From the NCBI GenBank assembly GCA_009760855.2, contig WPIO01000107.1, forward strand, positions 995,001-1,059,000: a DNA stretch of 64,000 bases. Reading direction: 5' to 3'. This document shows positions 11,401 through 23,279 of the stretch, in pieces; within the stretch, counting starts at the first letter, position 1, and each line of letters opens with the position of its first letter. The position numbers and the translations under genes are program-made. The DNA is from Cristatella mucedo (taxonomy: Eukaryota; Bryozoa; Phylactolaemata; Cristatellidae). Under the pieces are notes generated by a model that saw nothing but the letters and a program-made list of their open reading frames with translations, had not been told where the DNA came from and searched no databases.

Positions 11401-13260
11401 ACCAGCACAGCTTTGTATGCATTGGTGCAATCTGGCTGATGCGCGTGTTAGGTGAGTGCTCTGGAGATCTCTGCCGCAACTGAAAATATGTCAGCTCTCT
11501 AATTATACTATGAACACAACGCTTCGCATATTGCAATGTCGTAGGACATCCACGTTAGCCGTAACATTCCTCAATTTAGTACCAAGGTGCGAGACACCTC
11601 AAAATTCTTGAGTGCTGTAACCTAGACTTTGCTGAATTGAAACGGGCGTAACGTCGCGTCAGTTAGTAGGAGTCACCCTTCGAATAGCATGCTTAGACAA
11701 TGGCAATTGCAAGTCCAGGGCTCAGCACAACCGACCGGATCTTCGTGAGCTTGCCGCCAGCTAGAAGCCAATAAGCAGCCGACCGCTCTGAGCCTCTCAA
11801 GTGCACACTATACACCGGAGTCCGAGCGAGCGCGAGTAGCCCTAACTGCGACCAAGCGCTCCGATTGAGGAGCTTCATCCAATCGATGCGAGAGAGTGAA
11901 TGGCACTGCATTAGCCACAGTCAGTTGGACCAACTGCTTCAAGCTGAGAGTTTCGCACCTGGTTACGGCGTCAGCGGTTGCTTAGTAATGCTCGCGCAGA
12001 GCAGGGAAGATCTGTCGCTTTAATCAATGGATTGACCTGCTATCTGGCAGCAGTCGCGCCACCAGTCCACACTGCCAGCTTCGGTTAGGTAGACAGCGTG
12101 CCAACATCCTCTTGAATTCAAGTATGCGAATTTCTCTGCATCTCTGTGACAACTGTACACGCTCAAGCGTTCAGCATGAAGACAGCCTTGGAATAGCTAT
12201 GGAAATTACCCAAAAATCGTTTGCAGATTTTCATGCATCAGAAATTTTTTGGGGAAGGAGCATTATATTCAATCTCTGCGAATCCAATACAATTTCGGTC
12301 ACGTTCAGTGCCAGGATCCAGCCCACAGATTATGCGAAACATTTACTTGTTTCAAATTAAGTGAGACTTCTTCCATCGATTACCAAATATTTTAATGACC
12401 TATTCCGATTACCACCGACAATTTAAGAACACGTCGAAGCACCAAAGACATTTTAGGGAGCCCTTGCATCTTATCGGTGAATGCTTAGTTCCTCGGAAGG
12501 TAAGCCCATGATGTTCGCGTATCACTATAATTGTGCACTTGATGGTAAAATAATGCGATCTAACCGTAGAAGAGCAGCTTTCACATTTGACCTCTAACAT
12601 ACTGCCGAGAATATCCACTGATTCATATAAAAATGCCACCTCCAAATAAATCTAGGTAATGATTATATACAGCTTCGATTATATTAATGATTAAAATATA
12701 TTAGTGATACAAGGTTGTTTGTGAATTGCCCGGAGAGAGCTTAGTTTCTATCTGAATCCTTAAGAAAACTCGCTCAAAATAAGCAATAAGCAGGGATTAG
12801 TAAAATGTACAGTATCTGGTATGCAACAGTGAAGTAGCATAATACTGTTGCAAGTGTGGAAGGCGCTCAAGGAAATTTATAGGATCACCTTGCAGCAGAA
12901 CCTCTGGCCAGTAAAGTGCATGAATATTGTATGCGTAAGATGGAAAAAAGTTTACAGGAGCTGGAACAAAAAACTCACTTGAGCGATGTGAAAACTGACA
13001 AAACAGATGCGTCTCTTGGTTAGAATTTAGTTATGCAGGTAGTAACCAAAGCAGGTATATTCAAAGCTGTTGGTATTTAAGACCTGAAGCCTCAATAGGT
13101 TGACGAATTCAACTTAGGCCAAGGTAGGGCAAGGTTACTCGATGCTGAGTAACGGAAGACGCGGGCGCGCACTGGATGAGCAAGGATGCTGCATAGGTAA
13201 CCAGTTAGGGGTGAGCAGAGCAAACTGTAAGCGGAAGAGAGGATTAAGTGCTCAATTTGA
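11400..13260. repeat. long duplicated block, copy 1
   Basis: This ~1.9-kb stretch is clearly related to 23310-25870, in the same order and orientation. Matching landmarks are gaaacgggc with a following gtaggagtcaccc, agaagccaataagcagccga, a ctatctggcagcagtcg-type stretch, and cagttaggggtgagcagagc near the right end. The second copy is longer because LINE family B pieces are inserted in it. No coding potential is recognised; it could be an old non-autonomous transposon or a segmental duplication. Confidence 0.7.
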
Positions 13261-14560
13261 CATAATATTGGGAGTCAGCTAAGCTAACACTCAGTGTTTT
13301 CACGTTGCACCTATGCCAATAACAAGAGAACACGAGAGCTGCTGAGGGTTAGTTTATTCAAAAACGGTGAATGGCGATGGCTAGGTGTGCTTAATAAAGG
13401 GGAGGAAGTAATGCCGGCACGTTTTAAAGAGCGCGTTCGGAGACAGAACGGCTTTCTCAAAGGCTCACTCTTAGCAAAGCAGGCCTTGACTTCGACAACG
13501 TTCAGAAGCTGAAAGTTGACCGATGTGTTATCGGAGAAAATGTGCTCACCTGTAAAAATTCGTTGGAGATTGGTACGTCTAGATTAAAGTTAGACGAGGT
13601 TAGAGTGATGCTCGATATATCAACCTATAGAGTACGATCGTCCAGCTTTTGTATGCCGCTAGGTTTGCATATTGCTACTAGGTTTATCTCGTCATTATTA
13701 CGCTTCAGGAATTTATGGGAAGTAAAGGGCAAGTTTTGTATGTACAGGCTGCAATTGCATTTGGCTAGTCAGACGAAGGAAATCGCTTAGGCGGGTAAAG
13801 AAATTAGAAGGTGGTAGGTGCCATCCCAATATAAGTAGGGTCCGCAATTATGAGAGCGACAATAACAGCCGGTCGGAGAGTTTTGACAGTGGCCTACGGC
13901 GGACTTAGGATACAGCTTTGAGTTACTCTGAATCGCCATGGCTGTGCAGACGATCAACGGTATTTTAAGTTTAAGCACTCAAAAGGCTCGCTGAGATCAG
14001 ACCACGCCCACTTTAGCACTGCTCAAGTAATCTCTAGGATTGCGTGGAGATACTCAGGAAGGATTCCTTAGTAACCACTGTCGAACGTTTGCCGATAGAT
14101 CTAGGAGAAAATTAAAAGTGTGCTAACCTGATCAGCATCGAAAATGCGCAAGTGATACGAATCAGATTCGCTTCCCGGTAATTATAAGCTCTAAATATTT
14201 CGCAAACTTACTAGCAATATTCAATGAATTGACGCAATCCTTTCGTTTCTGGGCCATGAATCGCTCAACTGGTTTAGATAATCTAACCGCGTTTCTATCA
14301 AGTGAGTTTTTTGATTAACTCGTTTCTTAAGGTCTAGATTACACAACCGAATCAGAGAAGACATGATCAGGTTAGTTTAGTGGGTAGACTGATAAGGTAG
14401 ACCAGAGTTGTAGGAATCCCTGCATAACAGCCTAGTACCATTTGCCATTCTGGTGAGAGTGCTGAGGTGTCAGCAGCATTGAATTGTCTCTTCTAGTTGG
14501 CTGCAATTAGGGGTCACAGACAGTTAATCAAATGTCAATTCTTTCAAAAATCTTCTACTT
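13261..14560. other. gene 2 intron, nothing recognised
   Basis: AT-rich intronic sequence. No motif, repeat match or credible exon was seen by eye. Confidence 0.5.
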
Positions 14561-16660
14561 ATTGGTGGTGCTATCGTGCTACAATCGTTGAATGCTCGAG
14601 GTCAATCGATCGATTGCAAGCGGTCAATTGATCGATGGCGAAAGAATGGTAAGAAACAAATACCAATGGCGAACGTACGGACAAATAGCGCACCGTCGGA
14701 GCTGAGGCGAGGAGCTGAGCGTGGTAGAAAACTGAGCATGGACCGCTTCAAAGTCATTTCAAGTCGGTTCATTCAACTCAGCAGCCAAGCAGCTCCTCTT
14801 CCGATGCCTTCATTTTTGCTTGGGCGAGCCTGAGCTCGACATTGGCATAAATAGCATAGCCCGGTGCTGCACATAGTGGATCGAGCGTTCGCCAAAGCGT
14901 TCACACGAGAGCGCGTGCCATCTGCGAGACTTGTGCTGCGCGCGGTTGTCAGCTCCGTGCTGCTGGAAGCTCTGCCGGAAGCGCTGCGTCGACTGCGATC
15001 GGCGCTCCGGCCAAGCCTACTCGATAGCTGCCCTCGGCGCTTCCGCCTTCGACAAAGAGAGCCGAACGAGGATTACTCGCCTGCCTTTGACGTGACCATC
15101 GATCCTTCCCGGCGTGCGCTCGCTGATCCGATTGTACACTTTAGGTGCCTGCCCGTAATGCCTCTCCGCGGGCTCTGGAGGCCGACTCTACTTTACTTCT
15201 GCCCTGAGTGCCCCGCCCACCCTTTTAAGACACGCTGCCAGGTTCGCTAGATTGCAAACTCTGGCCGTCTATTAATTATGCTGACCGGACCAGATTTACA
15301 GCTTCGCTTGGAATTAGTAACCCACACCGACTGAGCAAGCCTTCATTCCAGATTGTAGCCGCTTGCTACCGAGGGGAGACGAAGCCAGACTTGCCAGTTC
15401 AGGCGCCATAGGCAGAGGTTCAATTCTACTGGCTAGAAAAGTCAATCGTCTGCTCAGTTTGCTGCTTCTACAGCAAGCAGCATCAGAAACATCTTCGTGC
15501 AGAAACTTCTTCGTGTCCGAGAACGGCTGTTATTTGGGCTCGCAGCGTGACGAGTCGCGGCCGTCCTCTCCCGCGCCCGCGTTCTCACTGACTTTCTCTG
15601 CTGGCCGTGACTCATCCCCATAAAACATCAACTCGATGAACCATAATCCCGCATACGTTGTAAGCCGATAGAACCAAGAAACCGCACTGCACCATAAAGC
15701 TATTGTCTGCAGGCCGAGCGCAGGGTGCAGCGAGAGCGGTATCTTGGCAGTAGCCGCCGTGCGGCGTGTCAAGGCTGCGAGTAGACGCTGCTGTATGGCG
15801 CGTCATGGCAGATCGCAGAGCCAAGTCCTTCTCGAGCGCGCGCGTCCGTGTCGTGCCGAATTCAGCGGCCACTGGCGGCGGCCGGCTAGTCAGTCGTGCC
15901 TCCGGCAGCCGCGCTAACGCACGCCTTTCCCCCGAATGGCTGGCTGGCTTCGTGAATGGAAGTGAGGAACAGAAGACCAGAGAGATGGAGCACGGACTCG
16001 TTTGGTGGCGCCGCGGCGCTATCTGACGGCGAAGATGCGGAGCGATGGCTCTAGCGTGCCAGGCGCCGTCGTCGAAGCCTGCTTCTCGACGCTGCATCCA
16101 GCGTTTCGCCGTGGCTCGGTCAGCATTTTGGGCCTGCTCTGGCCGAGGGTGAGCGGCACGCGAGATGCCACCGACGGCGATCACTGTGGCTCCAGTTCGA
16201 TTTCCTGCGCAAGTCCTGACCAATCTTCCCGCGGCCGGCCGGGGTGGATGTCTGGGCTGGCGCCTGCATCTGATGAAAATGGCCAGCCGCTCGCGCTCAG
16301 CGAGAAATGAGTGCGGCCTTCTCAGTTTGGCTTCTAAAGCACAAGGCGGGCTAGGCCGATCGCAGCCCGAGCCCACGAGTGTGAACAGACGAAGTCGGCG
16401 AAATAGGACAAGTCGGCACTCGTAAGGAGCGAGCTGACCCTCTAGGTGGGCGCGGGAAGCCGGTAGGAGAGTGTGCTGCCGATTGCATCGGCTGCCTTCT
16501 CGCCGGGCTCGGTCGGAGCTTGGTTTCTTACCGCAGCGGTCGTACGGTCCTCGTTCTCCACTAGCACGGTCGTAAGTTATGGCCGTGCAGCAAACAATAC
16601 TTTACTGATCGCTCGAAGCGGACTGAATCGCTGCTAAGAGCTACCGGACGGTGTCGAATG
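14560..16660. other. gene 2 intron, GC-richer stretch without recognised gene
   Basis: Open frames occur on both strands, but with composition-driven sequence and no known motif. A TATA-like cataaatagcatag lies at 14846. It could be a promoter or an alternative first exon; I cannot support either. Confidence 0.35.
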
Positions 16661-16675
16661 CACTTGCCGCACTGG

Positions 16676-16805
16676 TGCGGCTCAGCGGTTATGGTACTCG
16701 CCTTTAACGACCGAGGTCAATACGAATGCATTTGATGACCGAGGTTTTGAAAGAACAGAATTTGAGTTCTCTGTAGGTGCCATGCAAATGAATAATGCTT
16801 TTTCA
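16676..16805 (+). mobile_element. SINE-2 copy
   Basis: The head gcggctcagcggttatggta resembles a tRNA A box. The tail carries gagttctctgtaggtgccat followed by gcaaatgaataatg, resembling the LINE family A 3' terminus. Confidence 0.5.
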
Positions 16806-17099
16806 TTTTCTCGACAAATCGACTTGCACTCTTTTTTGAGTTTTACCTTACTCTAGTGTAGTGGCAGTCCTCTTGTTCAGCTAAGCGAAGCTCGAAGCGG
16901 CCAGCTCCTTTACAGTGAGCGGCGGCTCTGAGGAAAACTAAAGCGTAGAATCGAATCGAACGAGAACGTTTGGAGAGCACTGCAGCCCGTAGCAGCCACC
17001 AGTCGCGGCTGAAGCAGGATTTCGGAGAACAGTTAGACACGTCCTGATAAGGGGTTTGCCTGAGACGCAGACTCCGTCGCTCGCCAGCTTTTGAGCTGA

Positions 17100-18815
17100 C
17101 TTTTGGTTATGAGCTCACTCAGTGCAGGAGCTACACTGCGACGCTTGCTGCAGAGAGAGAGTTGCTCTTGTGTCTATCGAACTCTTCCGCCGCCACCCGT
17201 CATCGACCGCACTTTTAGCCACTCTCTTTGCGACGTGAGGTGGCGCCCTACTTTGCCATCTGAAAGGGACGCTCTGCCACTCAGGCGACTCCGCTGTCTG
17301 GCCGCGGCGGCCGCCACCGCCGCCGGCGCCGCCGCGAAGCTACCACCTCATCATGCTGCACCGAGGGTCGCGATCGCACGTGGTCCTCACGCTCACCGCG
17401 GCTCGACGCTAGCAGTCCACTGTATTCCGGTGGCGGCGGCGTGCGGCGGCCTCGCGACGACCGCCTCGGTGGCTTCGGCCGCTTCGGCACGGCGGACTGT
17501 CGCCGCCGACGCACAGCGAGGCAAGCATCGGTGGACGCAATTCTCCGAACGGACGCTCGCGCTCCGAAGCGCACAGCGGGCAGCGCGCGGCATGCGGCAA
17601 GCGAGAGCGCGGTCCCGGTCTTCGGCTAGTCTCTGCAGGACTCGGCGGCCCGCTCCTCCGAACTGGCGGCTGCTGCGCCGGCCGGCCGGCCGGCGTCGTA
17701 CGATCGCGTCTGCCGCTCAGCCCCGAATGAGACGCACTGATCGATCGTTCGAGAAGCACGAACGATCGTAAAGCCCGGATGGCCGCGCTCCCGCCCGCCC
17801 GCCCGCCGCCGCGGCACTGACCCGATTACTGCACGCCCGCCGCCGGCCGCATCTCAGCCCCGGCCACCGCTGCGCTCTCGGACGTGGGGGGGGGGGGGGC
17901 TAGCGCCGAAGTCGCTTTGGCGACGAACGCTGAACGCATCGTCGCGGACGCAGCGCAGCTCTCGTACAATGGGGAAAGGCGCGGGTCGCTGCCGCGCTCG
18001 GGGCGAGCATAAGAAAGCAACCGAGCGTCCAGTCCGGCGAGGTCGGGGCTGCCGCCGCGGACGGCGCGCCCGCCCGCGCGGGCGGGCGGGCTGAAGTGCA
18101 GTTGCGACGCGCCTACGAGGCCGCGCGAGTCGCCTCGCGGCGACGCACCGGGTCGCGTCGCTGCGAGGCCCCATCGCGAAGCGCCGCTTTCGGCTGCTCG
18201 CCTCGCGAACCGTCTGGGGAGAAATTCGGTGCGCCGCGTCTGCTGCTGCATGCGCCTTCGTTCGGTGCGACGTCGCAGCTTCGGGTTCCAGGATGTAGGG
18301 CCGGTGGAAGAAGGCGCGTCGCGTCGCGCCGCAATCAGTAAATCGCCCAAGCAAATCGTCAAGTCGCGATCGGTCGGCGCGAAAGGCCGAGGCGCCAATG
18401 GCAGGAATGCGATCGTCCTTGGCTGCGGCTCTGGCCGACGCTCTCGGGCGCGCCGCATCGTATTCACTGTCCTGCAGCCTTCGGTCGCGAGTAGAAGTGC
18501 GATCGTGCGTGAACTACTTTCTGGCACTGAGCCGACCGGCAGCTTTTTCCAGTTGCCCGACTCCTGCGAACCGGTAATCCGCACGCGGATCTCCCCGAGC
18601 ACTTTCCCTGCGACGCCGTTCTCAGTGACACTTTTAGGCTGAAATTTTATATTTGAAATCACAACAACGACTCCGTGCCGTCCGCTCGCTCGCCCGGATT
18701 GAGAAAAGAAAAATCTCGCCTCGGGCAACAACGGTGGTGCGGGCTGCGGTTCTACGTGCTCTACGCAGGCAGAGCTGCTATCAAGACTCTCCGCTCCCGC
18801 TGCTCTCCCCTCCAC
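17100..18815. other. CpG-rich island inside the gene 2 intron
   Basis: Very GC- and CpG-rich, with a run of about 13 G at 17887. A minus-strand frame stays open for about 330 codons (18815-17826), and a plus-strand frame is also open over 18229-18642. The simultaneous openness is largely explained by GC content. A promoter, an alternative first exon or an unrecognised intronic gene are all possible; no protein family is recognised. Confidence 0.35.
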
Positions 18816-18955
18816 TGCCCTCCGCTCCGCCGCCCTCCGCTCCGCTGCTCTCCGCTCCGCTGCCCTCCGCTCCCGCTGCTCTCCCCTCCACTGCCCTCCG
18901 CTCCGCTGCCCTCCGCTCCGCTGCTCTCCGCTCCCGCTGCTCTCCTCTCCGCTCG
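18785..18955. repeat. CTCCGCTCC-type minisatellite
   Basis: Imperfect tandem units of about 10-20 bp built from CTCCGCT, CCGCTG and CCCTCC. The open frames across it are low complexity. Confidence 0.8.
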
Positions 18956-18999
18956 GCTCTCCGCATCCCTGCCATTGAATTGCCTGTCATATACTGACC

Positions 19000-19740
19000 A
19001 GTCGTTGAGTGACCAGCTTCTTGCTGGAGGATACTTCGGCTTCACATAATCGAATGGTGCTTGTCAGCGCATTGCAATTGCATTCCGAGCCGAAAGCGTT
19101 TTGCATGTCTGCCGTCGGTCGTCGCCGACAAGTTACCCTGGCCCGCTTGTGTACGCTACGCGTTGCAGCGGGGCTAACGACCTTAACAGTAACGTAAACG
19201 TCCGGGCTAGCTGATCAAACAGCCTTAGTCACTTAGCGGCAGAAGGCACTAATCGACCCGCTAGCTGAGGCCAAATGTAAAAGACGTCGTGCTGCTGGAA
19301 TTGCGAGCACCTTATGCCTCGGCGAAAGAGCGGAGGCGCAAAGAGTGTGAGCCACTCGGCGACACAGCGTGTGCAGTTGCACCAGAAATGTGCACCCCTG
19401 CGACTTCCGCAGTCCGAGCAGAGCACAAGCGGCGTGAACTGACCACTGCCGGAGGCGCATTCTGGCAGGTGCGGCAGCACTGGCGCCGCGCGAGTAGACG
19501 AGCGTCTGGCGGAGGCCGCGAGCTGCCCCACCCACCCCGAGCGATAACTCTGCTTGAGTCGGCATTAGCTTTCCCGCCGCCGCGTCGCTGTCCAATATCG
19601 GGCGGCGAAGTCGGCAGCGTGCGGCATCTCAATACAAACGCTGCCATACGTTGCACAAGTCAACGTAAGCCGTATTAAGACTCCAGAGGTTAATCGCACG
19701 TTTGACATCAATATAATAGTATCGCCTGCTACTCCGCATC
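19000..19740. other. gene 2 intron, nothing recognised
   Basis: Moderately GC-rich intronic sequence between the CTCCGCT minisatellite and the GGGA tract. Open frames on both strands show no recognisable motif. Confidence 0.35.
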
Positions 19741-19824
19741 AGTGAACTCAAATTTCTCAGGGAGGTCTGCTTCAAATCTGCCTAATCTTTCGTGCCGGCG
19801 ATTTCCTCTTGTGGAAAGAGAAGT

Positions 19825-20105
19825 GCTCGGTGAGAGTGAGAGAGAGCGAGAGAGACGGCGGAAGGGAGGGAGGAAGGGAGGGAGGAATAGAGGGAGGGAG
19901 GGAGGGAGGGAGGGAGGGAGGGAGGGAGGGAGGGAGAGTGAGAGAGAGCGAGAGAGACGGCGGAAGGGAGGGAGGAATAGAGGGAGGGAGGGAGGGAGGG
20001 AGGAATAGAGGGAGGGAGGGAGGGAGGGAGGAATAGAGGGAGGGAGGAATAGAGGGAGGGAGGAATAGAGGGAGGGAGGAATAGAGGGAGGGAGGGAGGG
20101 AGAGT
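19825..20105. repeat. GA/GGGA-rich microsatellite with a higher-order unit
   Basis: (GGGA)n tracts alternate with ggaatagagggaggga units and two copies of a gagagagcgagagagacggc block, giving a higher-order tandem structure. Translated frames here are artefacts. Confidence 0.9.
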
Positions 20106-20289
20106 GAGGAAGGTAGTACGAGAGAAAACCCGCTGGATCAACAGGCGGGTACTGCAAAAATATTAAAGCTAACCCCGTGACATGCGTGGAAAATGGCGAA
20201 TATAGCAGCAACGAGATGAAAACGGCGACATGCATGCTAATTTAGTCATCAGACATTTTCGAGGATGATCTTTTGTTGTAATTAAAAAA

Positions 20290-20463
20290 TATAAATACTA
20301 GCTGATTTAGCAGTCACTTTTGCATAGCAACCGAAGAGCCTTTACGGCTATCACCACCGCTTGCAGCGGCAATAAAGAATCTCACGCCGCTTGATTCGAG
20401 CCCACGACCTCGGGACCGAGATCGTGAAAAGCAACCACCTTACCTAGTGTGTCATCATGGCTC
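20290..20463 (-). mobile_element. SINE-1 copy, tRNA-derived
   Basis: Read on the minus strand it gives a tRNA-like head with an A-box-like segment, then cgatctcggtcccgaggtcg and a B-box-like gggctcgaatcaag, followed by the common tail. It is related to 26760-26936 and 41017-41170. Confidence 0.7.
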
Positions 20464-20469
20464 ACCGAA

Positions 20470-21632
20470 AAAGGCGTTGGTTATCATTTTTCATGTAGCA
20501 TAGCAGTTGCGAATGAGCTAGTGCTTTACCATTTTTCATGCAGCCTAGTAGTTGTGAATGAGCTAGTACTATCTTGTTATATTGCCTTCGCTTCATATGC
20601 GATTCCCACTCATTCACATTTTGGGCAATGCAATTAGCTACGGAGCTGGTAAGCAGGGAGACAACTTGACACTCCCTCTACATGTGGCAGCGACCTGGAC
20701 CGCCCCTGAAATCTTCGTCCCCAACGACCGTAACCAGAGACAGAATTATGACTCGATTCAAAGTCAAATCTTTGATTCAGAAATTTGATTTCAAAATCAT
20801 TCAATCGATTAGCAACTGCCGGGTTTGTGTCGGATTAGCTCCCTAATATCGGTTCCCACAGATTTATTAGCTACAGATGCCTTGGGTAGTAGCCGAGAAG
20901 TAGCCGGGGCGGGCTCGGTGGAGCTGAAGCAGTGGCCAGGGGGGGGGGCGGGCGCCGGGCCCGGGACAGTAGCAGCCTGGCTCGAATAGCTCTGAGCGAA
21001 GCCATCGCCGATGGGGGGGGGAGAACGCTCCAACGGAAACGAACCACTGCGGGCGACTGCCATCGTCGAGCTTTTGGAAAGTGACTAGTCGGCTGGACGG
21101 CTCGAGGTGAGAGCTGGCGAAGCGGCATAATAGCCGCGTCCTAGCAGAGCCTGCGATCGATTGCCGAGCAGATTGCCACCCACTCGCCCAGCGGCAGCTC
21201 CAAGACGGGGGAGGGGTTCGGTTGGGCGATGGCGGCCAGCTGGTGGCCGTAGACGTTGCTGGCTCGAACTGAAGTAGACTGAAGCTTGCTGCCGCCGAGC
21301 TGTGGTCGTAAAGCTGGAAGCAGGCCCAAGAGCAGCCTTCACCAGATCTGAATCTGCCTGCCCCTCGTTGCGAGCAGCCACGCTTTCGACGGTGCTAACC
21401 TTAGGCATGGGTCTGGAAACGTTTTACAGGGGGCTGTATCTTTGACCTTTTTCCGGGACTAATCGTAGCTCATCGCCAGGCGTGCCCCACAAGGACCTCG
21501 GCTGTCCCAGTCGGTCTGCACTCCACTGTCCTGCAGCCGCAGCCCGTGCTTCGCTCGGGGCAGCTCTCGCGGGCGGTGCGGCGGTCGGTGCATCGACAGC
21601 GAGGAACAGCGCCTCCTCGTTTCTTTTCACAG
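20470..21632. other. end of gene 2 intron
   Basis: The left half is AT-rich; the right half (from about 20880) is GC-rich with G runs. No exon is supported before the acceptor at 21632. Confidence 0.45.
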
Positions 21633-22950
21633 GTGGGAGCTGCAGGACGTTCGGAGCAGCACGGGCCACAGCGACAAGGGGCGGCCGCCCACGGTGGACG
21701 AGCTGCAGAGGATGAAGACTTGGATGCCGTCGCGGCCCTCCGGCGGCAGTGGCGCGCCAGCGCCGATGGCGTCGCGCCAGCGCGGTGGAGCGCCTCCGCC
21801 AGCGGCGGCCGCCTCCCACCGCGGTGGCCTGCTGCCGCTCAGGGAGGTCTTCAGCCCGGTCCGGGAGGGCACGCCCCCCGAGTACGCCTACAGCGACACT
21901 GACAGCGACGACGGGCTCGCAGCCGCCGCCGCCGCCTACGGCAGTCTTAAGCCATCGAGTGCTTGCGGGCGCGACGACCGCCAGCACGCTTCCGCCGCCC
22001 AAGACGCCTCGACGACGAGCGGCGACGGCCGCGAGCAGCAACTCAACGAAGCTTCGTCGTCGCCGAAGCCACTGCCGAGACCTCACAGCTCCGGCTCAGA
22101 CGACCTCACAGGAGAGCAAGCAGCAGCTACGACCGCTGCCTCCGCGGCCGCTGCCGCGGACGCCGCCGACGAGCACGACTCTCCCGAACAAGTGCTCGTC
22201 ACCGGCAAGCTGGAGGAGATGAAGCGAATCATGAAAATGCCGACCATCTACCAGACGCAGGAGCTACAGAAGCAGCGCGGCCTGCCGCGACACGTCGTCA
22301 GCTTGCCTCCAATAAAGTTCTTCGACGACGACGACGACGACGTCACGGAGGAGACAGTGGCAGCCGTTCATCGCGGCGGCGGCGTAGTGGCGGCGGCGGT
22401 GGGGCGTGCCCGTCGCGACGAGCGGCATCTGCTGCTGCTGCCCGAGCTGCTCTCCGCCGACGGAGGAAGCGGCGGCGGTGGCGGCTCTGTCGCCAAAGCC
22501 GACGGCTCTCACGCGTCGAACAAGATGGTGTCGATGTCGGCCGAGCTTCCTTCGGAGGCGAAGAAGGCGGCGGCGGCGGCGGCGGCGGTGGTGCAGGCGC
22601 CACTGAAAGCGCTCACGAAAGCCACGTCGGTGGGCACCGTTTACAAGCCGGAGAACATTCGCTTCGTCGGGCGCAGCTTTACCAAGGAAGAGCTCGTCAC
22701 GCAGCACAGATCACTGCTGGAGCAGAACAGAGCAGAACGCGATGTCAACCCGGGAAAGGTCCAGATGACCCGGCTGCAGTCTCGCGTGGACGCGTTCCTG
22801 TCGCTGGTGAGCGTAGCGCCGGCAGGCTCGACCGGACGAGGCGGCGCGAGCGAGGCTCAGACACGGCTGCCGCCTGTGGCCTTGGGCTCCGGCGTTGGCG
22901 TACCCGCCAGGCTGACCGTCGTTGAAAAGCGTCGCAGCGGTGCGAGGTGA
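21633..22950 (+). CDS. gene 2, coding exon 2 (large disordered protein)
   Basis: The acceptor ctcgtttcttttcacag|G joins in phase to exon 1 and gives a protein of about 480 residues ending at TGA 22948-22950. It starts WELQDVRSSTGHSDKGRPPT and VDELQRMKTWMPSRP. Then follow low-complexity Ala/Ser/Gly segments with an acidic YSDTDSDDG patch, and a conserved-looking stretch at 22213-22320 (EEMKRIMKMPTIYQTQELQK, then LPRHVVSLPPIKFF and an Asp run). Last comes a charged C-terminal block at about 22650-22800 (IRFVGRSFTKEELVTQHRSL, then QMTRLQSRVDAFLSLV). The order folded block, acidic patch, disordered middle, helical C-terminus parallels gene 1. Function is unknown. Its last ~300 bp are duplicated, broken, at 25878. 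The 3' end is antisense-close to a NUDT18 exon copy. Confidence 0.65.
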
Positions 22951-23008
22951 CCGAAACCATCGCTGGCTGCTCGACGTGTTATCCGAGAGAGAACGGCAGT
23001 GCGCGGCG

Positions 23009-23279
23009 TCAGTGCACAACTGGCAGCCGAAGGCGACTCGACGACTACCAGCAAGTCAACCTCAGCCGTCGGCTGCATCGATAGCTGGACGAAGCCGTAT
23101 CCTTCGACGGCCGGCAGGTCCCCGTCGTACAGCAGGGTATCGGCCACGGTGAGGCACAGTCCGTCAGTAGTGGCTGTGTGTCCCCGACTCGTACCGTCTG
23201 ACGTAGAGCAGAACTCGATGGAGGCGATCCATTGCTCGCCGGTCGTCTCGAAGCGCCTGGCAGCATCCGGCTGGATTCT
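23009..23279 (-). pseudogene. NUDT18 last-exon copy A (frameshifted)
   Basis: A second copy of the NUDT18 last coding exon. It keeps the acceptor gttttgcag|AGAATCC and the stretch DGLCLTVADTLLYDGDLPAV. Compared with copy B it has one extra A near 23036, which shifts the frame just before the end. The ancestral stop (TCA at 23009-23011 on plus) is therefore bypassed and the frame runs on antisense into gene 2 to 22857. Removing the extra base in silico restores a C-terminus ending VVH as in copy B. It is probably a decayed duplicate; an alternative terminal exon cannot be excluded. Confidence 0.65.

Noticed and set aside
15612-16376. 254-codon minus-strand frame in the gene 2 intron
   Set aside because: No recognisable motif, composition explained by GC content, no paired splice sites found.
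19729-20235. Pro/Ser-rich frames across the GGGA tract
   Set aside because: Translation of a microsatellite.
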